Positions 26,076 to 35,398 of a stretch of DNA of 64,000 nucleotides are shown piece after piece. The position numbers and the translations under genes were made by a program. The stretch is taken from contig NZ_FOCI01000005.1 in the NCBI RefSeq assembly GCF_900110065.1, positions 1 to 64,000 on the forward strand, written 5' to 3'. Each line of letters begins with the position of its first letter. Position 1 is the first letter of the stretch. The DNA comes from Loktanella fryxellensis (GTDB lineage Bacteria > Pseudomonadota > Alphaproteobacteria > Rhodobacterales > Rhodobacteraceae). The notes beneath the pieces were generated by a model. It searched no databases. It was not told the origin of the DNA and saw only the letters and a list, made by a program, of their open reading frames with translations.

Positions 26076-27392
26076 CTAACGGAAAGCCAGCAGTTGCCCG
26101 TCCTTGGTGGCGACATAGAGGATCCCGTTCGCAATGGCCGGTGCAGAGGCCGCCCCACCGGGCAGCGGCACCGCGCCGATCAGCGCGCCCGTCACCGGAT
26201 CGAACGACCGCAGCTGCCCATCGCTGGACGCCACGACCAGCCGGTTGCCCGCCATGATCGGCCCGAAATGCGCAAATACCGTGCGGCTGCGCCGGATGAA
26301 GGTGCCCGTATCGACGAAGTCGGGCAGCACTATGCGCCAGATCGGCTCGCCCGTGGTCGCATCAAGCCGCACAAGCTGGTTCAGGTCGTTGACGAGGAAC
26401 ACCGATCCGCCCGCAGGCCAGACCGGGCCGCTGGCCCCTTCCCGCGCGGTCCACAGACGGGTGCCGGTGCCTGCCTCCAATGCCACCGTGACACCGGTGA
26501 AGTTGCCGACATACACGGTCTGGCCGTCGATCACCGGATCGCCGCTGATGTCGGTCAAACTGCCCGTCGCCTGTCCGGGCCTGTCGCCGCTGATGACCTG
26601 TGACCAGCGCGGGATGCCGCCCTGCGGGAACAGGCCCACGACCTCGCCGGAGTTGAAGGGGAACACCACCAGATCGTCGCTGACCGCCGGTCCTGCACCG
26701 CCGCCGAAGGACGTGTCGGACACGACGCCACTGGTCTGATAGGCGATCCGGCCATCGGCAGCCTCCAGCGCCCAGGCGCGACTGTCGCGGCTGACGACAT
26801 AGACACGCTCGCCGACCACGGTCGGGGCCGACGTGCCGGGTGCGTCCAGATCCTGCGTCCACACCATGGCACCCGTGCGTGCATCCAGCGCCGTCAGCGT
26901 GCCATATCCGGTCGAGACATAGAGCCTGCCATTGCCGACAGCCAGACCGCCGCCAGATCCTGCCTCGCGGTTCGTCGTCACCGGCGTCACGTCGGCGGAC
27001 CAGACCGGGGCCCCGCCCGTGGTTGTCGCCACGACGCGCGACCGGGCATCCAGCGTATAGACGATCCCGCCGGCCACGACGGGTTCGGCCGTGATGCGGG
27101 CACCGCGGCTGTCGCCTTCGCCGATATCGACGGCAAAGACCTGTGACAGCGCCGCCCCAAGGACCGGCTGGACGCTGCTGCGGTCGGCTGTGCCGCCGCG
27201 ATGGGTCCAGTCCGCGTTCAGCACCGGCGCGGGCAGCGCGATCGGTACGGCGCGGTTGACCTGTGCGGCGGTGTCGCCCACCGCTTCACGCACGCCGGGC
27301 AGGATCACATCCGCCTCGCCGCACGCCGACAGGGTCATCAGGGCCAGCAGGCCGACGCTTAGGGTCTTGGAGGTCAAGGTGCGCCCTTTCAA
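26076..27392 (-). CDS. bamB: Outer-membrane assembly lipoprotein BamB-like (PQQ beta-propeller)
   Basis: A 438-residue lipoprotein; the lipobox LSAC places the lipidated cysteine at residue 24. PQQ-type beta-propeller repeats fill the rest (VYTLDARSRVVATTTGGAPVWSA and similar AxxGxxxW blades). BamB is a scaffold of the BAM complex that inserts beta-barrel proteins. The start is TTG and overlaps the yfgM-like stop as TTGA; a second TTG five codons later is possible. Position next to der supports the assignment. Confidence 0.88.
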   Translation of the reverse strand: MKGRTLTSKTLSVGLLALMTLSACGEADVILPGVREAVGDTAAQVNRAVPIALPAPVLNADWTHRGGTADRSSVQPVLGAALSQVFAVDIGEGDSRGARITAEPVVAGGIVYTLDARSRVVATTTGGAPVWSADVTPVTTNREAGSGGGLAVGNGRLYVSTGYGTLTALDARTGAMVWTQDLDAPGTSAPTVVGERVYVVSRDSRAWALEAADGRIAYQTSGVVSDTSFGGGAGPAVSDDLVVFPFNSGEVVGLFPQGGIPRWSQVISGDRPGQATGSLTDISGDPVIDGQTVYVGNFTGVTVALEAGTGTRLWTAREGASGPVWPAGGSVFLVNDLNQLVRLDATTGEPIWRIVLPDFVDTGTFIRRSRTVFAHFGPIMAGNRLVVASSDGQLRSFDPVTGALIGAVPLPGGAASAPAIANGILYVATKDGQLLAFR

Positions 27393-28498
27393 GGGTTGGT
27401 CACGGTCTGGCCGTCGGCTGCGGGTGCCGTGGCCGGCGGCTGCGGCGCATCCGTGGCGGCCGCGCCGTCCTCGGTGGTCGGTGCAGTGACCGCGGGGGCC
27501 GGTGCCGCGGGTGCGGGCGTGATGGTCGCATCCGTAGCGGGTGCCGCCTCTGGTGCGGGTGCGGCTTCCGGCGCGGGCGTGGTTTCCGTCGCGGGTGCAG
27601 CTTCAGTCGCGGGTGCCGCGTCCGATGCGGGTGCGGCCTCGGTGGCGGGTGCCGCTTCCGGTGCGGGTGCCGCTTCGGTCGCCGGAGCAGCTTTAGTCAT
27701 TGGCATCGCTTCAGTTGCAGCAGGCGCTTCGGCTGCAGGTGCAGCCTCGGGTGCGGGCGTGACCTCGGGCGCTGCCGCAGGTGCGGGTGCCACTGCATCG
27801 GCAGGCGCTGCTGCGTCTGCCGTGGCGTCCGTCACCGCTGCGGTACCGGCTGCGTCCGGCAGCGGCACTTCCAGCGCCACCAGCAGCGTCTGCACCCGGT
27901 CGCGCTGTGCGGGGGTCACGCCGGCATCCGCGATGATCGCGGTCAGACCCGCCACCGCCGCGTCGCGGTCGTCGGTCGCCAGATCGGTCAGTGCCAGTTG
28001 TTCCTGTGCCAGCAGCGCAAAGGGCTGTCCGGCGACGGCCAGCGGTTCCAGCCGGGCGCGTCGCGCCACGGGATCCACGCCCGCGTCCAGCATCGTCGCC
28101 TTGAACGCCGCCAGATCGCGATAGATGGCCGGCACGTCCTGCCGCTGCGCCAGCGCATCGAGGGTCGCCGTCGCGGCAACGCGATCGCCGGCCTCTTCCT
28201 GCGTGGCGGCGGTCAGCAACAGGCTGACGGCCGCAGCCTGCGTATCTTGAGGCAGGGCCGCCAGCGCCGTGGCACGGTCCTGCGGATCGTCGGCCTGCAG
28301 CGCCGCCATCAGCGCATCGCCCGCCCCTTGCGCTGCGCGTGCATCGCGCGCACGGGTGTATTCGGTCCACGCTGCACCACCGACCAGCAGCACCACCAGC
28401 AGGATCGCGATCCAGCCATAACGGCGCATCGCGGCCGTCACCCGGTCGCGGCGGATCTCGTCAGAGACCTCGTCGATGAAGCTGTCAGAGTTGCTCAT
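27389..28498 (-). CDS. YfgM-like TPR membrane protein with long Ala/Pro/Glu tail
   Basis: A 369-residue protein. A short cytoplasmic N-terminus (SFIDEVSDEIRRDRVTAAMRRYG) and one membrane segment (29-44) precede a tetratricopeptide-like periplasmic region up to about 215, as in YfgM, an ancillary SecYEG and chaperone partner. Residues from about 218 to the end are a tandem series of six-residue units such as AAPATE and AAPAPE, absent from E. coli YfgM. The DNA of that tail is internally repetitive and liable to length change. It is coupled to bamB. Confidence 0.8.
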   Translation of the reverse strand: MSNSDSFIDEVSDEIRRDRVTAAMRRYGWIAILLVVLLVGGAAWTEYTRARDARAAQGAGDALMAALQADDPQDRATALAALPQDTQAAAVSLLLTAATQEEAGDRVAATATLDALAQRQDVPAIYRDLAAFKATMLDAGVDPVARRARLEPLAVAGQPFALLAQEQLALTDLATDDRDAAVAGLTAIIADAGVTPAQRDRVQTLLVALEVPLPDAAGTAAVTDATADAAAPADAVAPAPAAAPEVTPAPEAAPAAEAPAATEAMPMTKAAPATEAAPAPEAAPATEAAPASDAAPATEAAPATETTPAPEAAPAPEAAPATDATITPAPAAPAPAVTAPTTEDGAAATDAPQPPATAPAADGQTVTNP

Positions 28499-28546
28499 GG
28501 CCGTCCTTCGCGGGAATGGCTCCCAATGCCCGGGAAAGCCGTCGTC

Positions 28547-28570
28547 GCCCGCTTCTAACGTGAAGCGGGC
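28547..28570. terminator. Perfect 9-bp hairpin between the MFS and yfgM-like genes
   Basis: GCCCGCTTC (28547-28555) and GAAGCGGGC (28562-28570) pair fully around TAACGT. It lies after the exporter stop and before the yfgM-like start. No T run follows on either strand; it may be a weak terminator or a leader element. Confidence 0.4.
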
Positions 28571-28631
28571 GTGATTGCCAAGACCCGCCACCTTTGGCAG
28601 GCGGCGAATGTCGTCCGTGGCACGGCGTCGG

Positions 28632-29828
28632 TCAGACGGGCTGCGCCTGACTGCGTGCCACGCGACCCAACGTCAGCAGCGCCAGCACCAGCGCGCTGAG
28701 CGCGCACAGCGCGATGGCCGCGACCATCGGCAGGGCGGTGCCGTCGAAGAACAGCCCCGTCAGCGCGATCACCACGCCGCCCGCCACCATCTGCAGCGTC
28801 CCGCCCAGCGACGACGCCAGCCCCGCGATGCGGCCATGCGCATCCAGCGCCATGACCATCGTCGTCGGCACCACGAGGCCGAGACACGCATTCGCCAGAA
28901 ACAGCATCACCACGATGGTCAGGAACGTGGCGAACCCCGCCAGCGTCAAAAGCAGCAGCGCCACGGTAAAGACCGCGAACCCGATCACGCCCCAGCGCAT
29001 CAAGGGGACGACGCCGAACCGCTCGCCCATCGCACCCGCCGCCTGTGTGGCGGCAAAGAAGCCCACCGCATTCACCGCGAACGCCAGCGAGAACCCCGTC
29101 GGCGACAGGCCGAACTGTTCCACATAGACGAAGGACGCGGAGGCGATGAACACGAAGAAGCTCGCCGTGCCGAAGCCGCCGATGAAGGTCAGCCCCATGA
29201 ACACCGGGTCGCGCAGCAGCACCTTGGACCCCGCCAGCAGGGTGCCGACATGGACGGGCTGGCGGCGGGCCTGCGGCAGCGTTTCCGGCAAGGCAAACCC
29301 TGCGATCAGCACGGCCACGACCGCCGCAGCGCACAGCACCCAGAAGATCAGACGCCAGTCGCCGAACTGAATGAGACCCGCCCCCGCCAGCGGCGCCAGC
29401 ATGGGAGAGACCGAGATCACCAGCATCACCGTCGCCATCATCCTGGTCGCCGCCGTGCCGGTGTGCATGTCGCGGATCACCGCGCGCGGCACGACCATCA
29501 GCACCGCGCCGCCGATGCCCTGCACCGCCCTGCCCGCCACCAGCCAGCCGATGGTCGGTGCCACGGCGCAAATGGCAGAGCCTGCGATGAACACCGCAAG
29601 GCCCGCGAACAGCGGCACCTTGCGGCCCGCCTGATCGGACCACGGCCCATAGATCAGCTGCGCCAGACCGAAGGCGATGAAATAGCTGGTCAGCGTCAGC
29701 TGCGCCGCCGTCTCGTCCACGCCGAGCGACGCCGCAAGCTGCGGCATGGCCGGCAGATACATGTCGATGGCAAAGGGGCCGACGGCGGACAGCAGCCCAA
29801 GGATCAGGGACATGCGGAGGATGGTCAT
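28632..29828 (-). CDS. Multidrug efflux MFS transporter, Bcr/CflA family
   Basis: A 398-residue major facilitator protein with 12 predicted membrane segments. Motif A is GPWSDQAGRKVPLF after segment two, and IDMYLPAMPQLAASLG in segment one is characteristic of the Bcr/CflA drug-proton antiporters. The start at 29828 begins the first helix. Substrate is unknown. No adjacent regulator gene was found. Confidence 0.9.
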   Translation of the reverse strand: MTILRMSLILGLLSAVGPFAIDMYLPAMPQLAASLGVDETAAQLTLTSYFIAFGLAQLIYGPWSDQAGRKVPLFAGLAVFIAGSAICAVAPTIGWLVAGRAVQGIGGAVLMVVPRAVIRDMHTGTAATRMMATVMLVISVSPMLAPLAGAGLIQFGDWRLIFWVLCAAAVVAVLIAGFALPETLPQARRQPVHVGTLLAGSKVLLRDPVFMGLTFIGGFGTASFFVFIASASFVYVEQFGLSPTGFSLAFAVNAVGFFAATQAAGAMGERFGVVPLMRWGVIGFAVFTVALLLLTLAGFATFLTIVVMLFLANACLGLVVPTTMVMALDAHGRIAGLASSLGGTLQMVAGGVVIALTGLFFDGTALPMVAAIALCALSALVLALLTLGRVARSQAQPV

Positions 29829-29931
29829 GGCAGCGGCCTCGGTCAGGTGGAACGTTGACCCGCGCATAGGCCGATCCCACCCGCCACGCAATCGCGCGGC
29901 CCGCGCCGCAGACCTGCGCGCTGACGCACAG

Positions 29932-30270
29932 CTAAAGCCCGCGGTCCTGCACTGCTGGATCGAGGGCCGCCCACCACGCGGCATAGCTGGTGTTCTTGGG
30001 GTGGCGCCCGCCCTGATCCGGTGCGGCGTCGTCCCACCACACGGGGCCGCGTTCGCCAAGCCTGCGCTTGGCGGTGTCCACCGCGTCGCGGGCGGTGCGT
30101 GTCTCGGCTTGCGTCGTGGCCTGTCCCACGGCGCGGCGCGCCTGCATCAGCGCGTTCACGGCCTGTTGCCGCGCAGCCTCGTCCAGACCCGGATCGGTCC
30201 TGCGCCACAGCCGCCCCTTGGCCACGAAATAACGGCCATCGGGGGTGGCGGGATAATCCGGCCCGCTCAA
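29932..30270 (-). CDS. Small conserved protein of unknown function
   Basis: A 112-residue soluble protein, probably starting at TTG (30270) because that codon overlaps the stop of the ABC exporter gene as TTGA. Features seen: DGRYFVAKGRLWRRTDPGLDE at the start, a basic helical middle (VNALMQARRAVGQA) and a C-terminal block GERGPVWWDDAAPDQGG followed by KNTSYAAWWAAL. I recall similar small proteins in other alphaproteobacteria, without a known role. No signal peptide or membrane segment. Confidence 0.7.
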   Translation of the reverse strand: MSGPDYPATPDGRYFVAKGRLWRRTDPGLDEAARQQAVNALMQARRAVGQATTQAETRTARDAVDTAKRRLGERGPVWWDDAAPDQGGRHPKNTSYAAWWAALDPAVQDRGL

Positions 30271-32090
30271 GCCGCGTCGTCCTGCGTCTGGCGGTTCCAC
30301 AACTGCGCATAGCGGCCCGCGCGGGCCAGCAACTGGTCATGAGTGCCGTGTTCCACGATCCTGCCCTCCTCCAGCACCACGATGCGGTCGGCGTCCTGGA
30401 TGGTGGACAGACGATGCGCGATTGTGATGACCGTGCGCCCTTGCCCCACGGCGCGCAGTTCGCGCTGGATCTCCGCCTCGGTCTGGCTGTCCAGCGCGCT
30501 CGTCGCCTCGTCCAAGAGCAGGATCGGCGGGTTCTTGAGGAGTGTCCGCGCGATGCCGACCCGCTGCTTTTCGCCGCCTGACAGCTTCAGCCCGCGTTCG
30601 CCCACCGTGGTCTGATAGCCGTCCGGCAGGCTTGCGATGAAGCCGTCGATGTTGGCGGCACGGGCGGCGGCGCGCACCTCGTCCTCGGTCGCATCGGGTC
30701 GGCCATAGGCGATGTTGTAGTGGATGGTGTCGTTGAACAGCACGGTGTCCTGCGGAACAACGCCGATCTGTGCATGAAGCGACGCCTGCGTGACGTGGCG
30801 CAGGTCCTGCCCATCGATCGACACGGCCCCGCCCGTCACGTCGTAGAACCGGAACAGCATCCGCCCGATGGTGGACTTGCCGGCACCCGACGATCCCACG
30901 ATGGCGACCGTCTGACCGGGCAACACGTCCAGCGTCACGCCCTTCAGGATCGGGCGGGCGGGGTCATAGGCAAAGGTCACGTCGCTGAACTGCACCCGCC
31001 CCGCCGTCACCTGCAGGGGCCGCGCGCCGGGGGCGTCCACCACCTCGGCGGGTTGTTCCAGCAGGTCGAACATGCCGCCCATGTCGATCATCGCCTGACG
31101 GATTTCCCGGTAGACAGTCCCGAGGAAGCTCAGCGGCATGGTGATCTGGATCATGTAGGCGTTGACCATGACGAAATCGCCCACCGTCATGGTGCCGTTC
31201 GCCACGCCGATGGCGGCCATCACCATGACCACCACCAGACCCGCCGTGATGATCGACGACTGGCCGAAGTTCAGTACCGCCAGCGAATAGTTCGTCTTGA
31301 TCGCCGCCGCCTCGTAGCGCTGCATCGCGCCATCGTAACGCTGCGCCTCGCGCGCCTCGGCGCCGAAATACTTCACCGTCTCGAAGTTCAGCAGGCTGTC
31401 GATGGCCTTCTGGTTGGCGTCGGTGTCCTGATCGTTCATCACGCGGCGGATCTTGACCCGCCATTCCGTGACGGTGACCGTGAACCAGACATAGGCCGCG
31501 ATGGTGACGACGACCGCCACCAGATACCACACGTCGAACAGGACAAAGAGCACGGCGCCGATCATCAGCAGCTCAATGATCAGCGGACCCATCGAGAACA
31601 GCAGGAAGCGCAGCAGGAAATCCACGCCCTTCACGCCGCGCTCGATGATCCGGCTCAGCCCGCCGGTCTTGCGCGTGATGTGATAGCGCATCGACAGGCG
31701 GTGGATGTGGGTGAACGTCTCGCCCGCCAGCGTGCGCAGGGCGCGCTGGCCCACGGGGGTGAAGATCACGTCGCGCAACTGTTGCAGGCCCGTCGTCGCC
31801 AGCCGCGACACGCCGTAAAGGACGGTCAGCCACACTGCGCCGAGCGCGATCAGCGTCGCGTCGTCGCGCACTTCGCCCGACAGGGCATCGACGGCGGCTT
31901 TGTACAGGAACGGCGTGCCCACGGCGATGACCTTGGACGCCAGCAGCACGACGATGGCCAGCACCACCCGCGTCCTGGCCGTGGTGTCGCCGGCAGGCCA
32001 CAGATAGGGGGCGACGCGGCGGATCACGGTCCAGCCCGCGCGGCGGGATGTCTCGTCGGTGGGCGCGTCGGATTGGCCAAGGGATCGCAT
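30267..32090 (-). CDS. ABC exporter of the Atm1/ABCB7 type (fused permease and ATPase)
   Basis: A 607-residue half-transporter. Six membrane segments fill residues about 35-320 and contain NFETVKYFGAEAREAQRY, a hallmark of the Atm1 branch. The ATPase part has Walker A GSSGAGKST, signature LSGGEKQRVGIARTLL and Walker B ILLLDEATSALD. Atm1-type proteins export glutathione-linked metal or sulfur compounds and protect from heavy metals; the substrate here is inferred. It is coupled to the small gene at 29932. Confidence 0.9.
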   Translation of the reverse strand: MRSLGQSDAPTDETSRRAGWTVIRRVAPYLWPAGDTTARTRVVLAIVVLLASKVIAVGTPFLYKAAVDALSGEVRDDATLIALGAVWLTVLYGVSRLATTGLQQLRDVIFTPVGQRALRTLAGETFTHIHRLSMRYHITRKTGGLSRIIERGVKGVDFLLRFLLFSMGPLIIELLMIGAVLFVLFDVWYLVAVVVTIAAYVWFTVTVTEWRVKIRRVMNDQDTDANQKAIDSLLNFETVKYFGAEAREAQRYDGAMQRYEAAAIKTNYSLAVLNFGQSSIITAGLVVVMVMAAIGVANGTMTVGDFVMVNAYMIQITMPLSFLGTVYREIRQAMIDMGGMFDLLEQPAEVVDAPGARPLQVTAGRVQFSDVTFAYDPARPILKGVTLDVLPGQTVAIVGSSGAGKSTIGRMLFRFYDVTGGAVSIDGQDLRHVTQASLHAQIGVVPQDTVLFNDTIHYNIAYGRPDATEDEVRAAARAANIDGFIASLPDGYQTTVGERGLKLSGGEKQRVGIARTLLKNPPILLLDEATSALDSQTEAEIQRELRAVGQGRTVITIAHRLSTIQDADRIVVLEEGRIVEHGTHDQLLARAGRYAQLWNRQTQDDAA

Positions 32091-32239
32091 GCGAGGTCCG
32101 TGCTGGGGTGCGTCTGTCTAGGCGGGATGGCGCGGCAAGGCCAGCCCCGGGGCGGTGCGTGGGGTCCGCCGTCGCATGGGATCGCTGGCAGGCGCAGGGT
32201 CACCGCCCTGTTGGGTCGCTTGGGGTGCGGACGGCGGTG

Positions 32240-33736
32240 CTAGGGCCGCGTGGCGGCATCCGGCGCATCGGGCACGACAAACACCTGACCGGGATAGATC
32301 AGGTCCGGATTGCGGATCTGGCCTGCGTTCGCCTCGAACACGGCGACATACATCATGCCGTCGCCAAAGGCGTCGCGGGCGATGGCCCACAACGTGCTGC
32401 CCGGCTGCACCACGGCGGTCGCCACCCGCAGAGCGGCGTCGTTGCGCGCCAGCGCCGCCATGTCGGCTGCCACCTCGCGCCGGAACGGCGACTCGACGCG
32501 GGCCACGACGCGGCCATCGGCAGAGAGCTGATCGACGCGCAGAGTATAGGTGCCCGGATCGACCGCAGGCAGCGTCAGCCGCCAGTCGCCGCCCTCACCG
32601 ATGGCGCCGCTTACCAGCGGGGCGTTGTCCAGATAGATCTGAACGCGGCCCTGCTCCGGCGCACGCCCGGCCAGCAGCACGCCGCCATCGGCGTCGTAGG
32701 TGATCGCATCCAGCGCCAGCCGGTCCGCGCCCTCCGGCCCCGCCACGACGCGCGCGCCTTGTGCATCCACGACGATCGTGGGGGCTGCGGCGGCGGTGTC
32801 GCCGGATGGCGACGCGTCTGCCGTGGCTGTCTCGGCGATCGTTGTGTCGGTGGTGTCAGCGGCAGCATCGTCAACCGCCACGACGGTGCCCGTGTCCGCC
32901 GCAACATCGGCGGCGGGTGCATCAGGCGTCGTCGCGACTGCGCCTGCGGGGTCGGCCCCGGTCAAATCAGTCTCGGGTGCGACATCAGCCTCCGCCGCAA
33001 CCCCGGTCGCACCCGCCACCGCGGTGTCAGTCGCGCCGCCACCTGCGCCCTCGGCATCCGCCGCCTGCGCGCCCCCATCGGCCACCTCAGCAAGCGGCTC
33101 AGCAGTGGCCCCAGCCTGCCCTTGCGCGTCAGCGGTCACGGCATCACCCAAATCCTCAGCACCCGCCGCATTGTCCGATGCCACATCCGCATCCCCTGTC
33201 GCCGCAGCACCCGCATCCGCCGTCACCACCGGGGCGGTATCAGCTGCCGCACCGGTGCCGGGCTGCACCAGCACGATGTCGCCCGCCGGTGGCGCACCAT
33301 CGACGCTGAACGTCAGGCTGCGCGCCGCATCGGCGGCTGCGATCTGCGCCGTCACGGCAAAGGCACCATTGGCATCCGCCATGGCGGTCGCCACCTCTGC
33401 CCCGTCCAGTTGCACCGCGATCCGCGCGCCGGGTGTCGCCTGTCCGGCGATCACCGCCACACCGTCCGGCCCCAGCAAAAAGGTGTCGACCACGGGCCCG
33501 GCAACGGCCTCGGCCGCCGCCGGCGTTGCATCTGCGGTCGCGGACCCGTCCTGTGCTGCGGGGGGCGTGCCGGCTGGGGTAACACCCGTGGCAGCCACCT
33601 GACCCGGCGCCGCATCACCGGCAGCACCCTCGACCGCCGTCTGCGGGGCCAGCAGCGGCAGCAGCGTCACCAGCCCCAGCGCCACGACGATGGCCGCGAC
33701 CACTCCGCCTGCCAGACGCGCACCGTTGTGTGCCAT
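32240..33736 (-). CDS. LysM domain protein with very long Ala/Asp/Thr-rich region
   Basis: A 498-residue envelope protein. One N-terminal membrane segment (about 11-29) anchors it. An Ala/Asp/Thr-rich low-complexity stretch covers roughly 35-330, interrupted by short beta-type segments such as VDTFLLGPDGVAVIAGQA. Two immunoglobulin-like segments with DGGVLLAGRAPEQGRVQIYLDN follow. A LysM domain (VVQPGSTLWAIARDAFGDG to YPGQVFVVPD) lies at the C-terminus and should bind peptidoglycan. The start at 33736 begins just before the helix. The function beyond wall binding is unknown. Confidence 0.85.
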   Translation of the reverse strand: MAHNGARLAGGVVAAIVVALGLVTLLPLLAPQTAVEGAAGDAAPGQVAATGVTPAGTPPAAQDGSATADATPAAAEAVAGPVVDTFLLGPDGVAVIAGQATPGARIAVQLDGAEVATAMADANGAFAVTAQIAAADAARSLTFSVDGAPPAGDIVLVQPGTGAAADTAPVVTADAGAAATGDADVASDNAAGAEDLGDAVTADAQGQAGATAEPLAEVADGGAQAADAEGAGGGATDTAVAGATGVAAEADVAPETDLTGADPAGAVATTPDAPAADVAADTGTVVAVDDAAADTTDTTIAETATADASPSGDTAAAAPTIVVDAQGARVVAGPEGADRLALDAITYDADGGVLLAGRAPEQGRVQIYLDNAPLVSGAIGEGGDWRLTLPAVDPGTYTLRVDQLSADGRVVARVESPFRREVAADMAALARNDAALRVATAVVQPGSTLWAIARDAFGDGMMYVAVFEANAGQIRNPDLIYPGQVFVVPDAPDAATRP

Positions 33737-33862
33737 AGGTCCCCCCGGACATGTGCCGGGACGACCTGCGCCATCCCTGACCGGCACGCTGGCGGATTTC
33801 CGCCACCGGGGCAAGCGGGTCGGCGCGGCGCGGCGTGGGACCATGGCCCCGCAACCACAGTG

Positions 33863-34762
33863 TCAGAGTGGCACGCGCGCCAGCCGCGCCGCCCGGTCCG
33901 CATGCAGCGCGGATGCGGAATACAGCGCCAGCGCCGTCCAGATCAGCGGGAACGCGGTCAGGTGCCAGACCGTCAGCGCATTGCCGAAAAACAGCACCGC
34001 AACGGCGAATTGCAGCGTCGGGTTCAGATACTGCACCAGCCCGAGGGTCGAGAACCGCACCCGCCGCGCCGCATAGCCGAAGAGCACCAGCGGCAGCCCC
34101 GTCAGCAATCCCGAAAACGCCAGCAGCCCCAGATCGTGCCACCCCAGCGTGCCGATCCCCGGCACCGTGTCCGTATGGATCAGCCACAGGACGGCGAACG
34201 GGGCCAGCACCGTCACCTCTGCCGTGACCGACACGACGCCCCCCAGATCAAGACCCTTCTTGAGCGCGCCGTAAGCGGCAAAGGATGTGGCAAGCCCCAG
34301 CGCGATCCACGGTGCGACCCCCAGCCCCAGCGTCAACAGCACGACCGCGAAACCGGCCAGCGCCACGGCGGCGACCTGCACCCGCGTCAGCCGTTCGCGG
34401 AACACGACTGCACCCAGACCCACGGCGACCAGCGGAAAGATGTAATACCCGAGCGACGCTTCCAGCGCGTTGCCGATCGAGATGGAATAGATGAACCCGA
34501 ACCAGTTGAGCGAGATCATCAGCGCGGCGCCCACGATCAGCACCAGCTTGCGCGGGGTGCGCAAGGCTGCGACCACCTCGCCCAGCCGTCCCTGCACCGC
34601 CAGCAATCCGGCAAAGAACGCGAGCGATCCCAGCGTGCGATAGCACAGCACGACCAGCGGCGGCACATGCGCCAGCAGGTGGTAATAGAGCGAGGACAGC
34701 CCCCAGACCGAGAACGTGAACAAGAGCGCGAGGATGCCCTTGGCACCGGGGGACAGCAGCAT
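33863..34762 (-). CDS. rarD: EamA family transporter RarD
   Basis: A 299-residue membrane protein with ten predicted segments in two EamA halves. KGILALLFTFSVWGLSSLYYH at the start and SLNWFGFIYSISIGNALEASLGYYIFPL are typical of RarD, first linked to chloramphenicol resistance; the transported compound is not established. Confidence 0.9.
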   Translation of the reverse strand: MLLSPGAKGILALLFTFSVWGLSSLYYHLLAHVPPLVVLCYRTLGSLAFFAGLLAVQGRLGEVVAALRTPRKLVLIVGAALMISLNWFGFIYSISIGNALEASLGYYIFPLVAVGLGAVVFRERLTRVQVAAVALAGFAVVLLTLGLGVAPWIALGLATSFAAYGALKKGLDLGGVVSVTAEVTVLAPFAVLWLIHTDTVPGIGTLGWHDLGLLAFSGLLTGLPLVLFGYAARRVRFSTLGLVQYLNPTLQFAVAVLFFGNALTVWHLTAFPLIWTALALYSASALHADRAARLARVPL

Positions 34763-34826
34763 GGGTCTGGTCAGTCGAAAGGGAACTGTCCCGGTCTGCG
34801 CCCGAACACGGGGTCATGCAAGACGC

Positions 34827-34857
34827 AAAACAGCCGCCCCAGTGACGGGGCGGCTGT
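34827..34857 (-). terminator. Rho-independent terminator of the host-attachment gene
   Basis: ACAGCCGCCCC (34830-34840) pairs with GGGGCGGCTGT (34847-34857), and on the minus strand TTTT follows. It lies 28 bases beyond the stop of the gene at 34886. Confidence 0.85.
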
Positions 34858-34885
34858 CTGCACCGCGTGTGCGGCCTGCGGGGCG

Positions 34886-35338
34886 TCAGGCGGCCAGTTC
34901 GGCCTTCACGATGCTCTCGATCTCGCCCAGCGGATGGTTCGTCAGGGTCTTTGAAATTTCGCCCACGACCTTGTCGGAAACCTCCTTGTGCATCTGGTTG
35001 CGCAACTCACCCAGAACCTGCGGGCTCGCCACGAGCACGAGGCTGTCGAACTTGCCCTTGTGGGCCTGCTTGTAAAGGATGTCCGCCAGATCGGCGGCAA
35101 AGCGGTCCTTGGCCAGATCGTGCCAGTCGGTTTCCTGATAGGCGGACCCGCCCGCATTGGACGACTGCGCGACGCGACCGGGGCGGTCGGTGCCCTGATC
35201 GCCGTCCTTGGGATTGTCCTGCTCTTCCTTGCGGATGACCTCCAGATGCGGGTCCTCGCCATCGGTGGCATTGCGCAGGAACAGGGCCTTCTCTCCGTCG
35301 GCCACCACGATCCACGTGCCGTTCTTCAGCGTCGACAT
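34886..35338 (-). CDS. Host attachment family protein (PF10116)
   Basis: A 150-residue soluble protein. The start MSTLKNGTWIVVADGEKALFL and the block DWHDLAKDRFAADLADILYK match the family named for a protein needed for Agrobacterium attachment to plant cells. KFDSLVLVASPQVLGELRNQM resembles the fold of release-factor-like domains, so a cytoplasmic ribosome- or RNA-related role is possible. AGGAGA precedes the ATG. It is a single-gene unit with its own terminator. Confidence 0.87.
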   Translation of the reverse strand: MSTLKNGTWIVVADGEKALFLRNATDGEDPHLEVIRKEEQDNPKDGDQGTDRPGRVAQSSNAGGSAYQETDWHDLAKDRFAADLADILYKQAHKGKFDSLVLVASPQVLGELRNQMHKEVSDKVVGEISKTLTNHPLGEIESIVKAELAA

Positions 35339-35398
35339 AAGCGTTCTCCTTTGGCTTTCCATTGGAAAAATAACGACATGCGCGGCGCTTTGTTCCCC

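Noticed and set aside
32048-34954. A very long plus-strand open frame (over 900 codons) through the LysM and rarD region
   Set aside because: It is antisense to two well-supported genes. It arises because GC-rich minus-strand codons avoid stops on the other strand, and its translation is Arg/His/Pro-rich without any domain.
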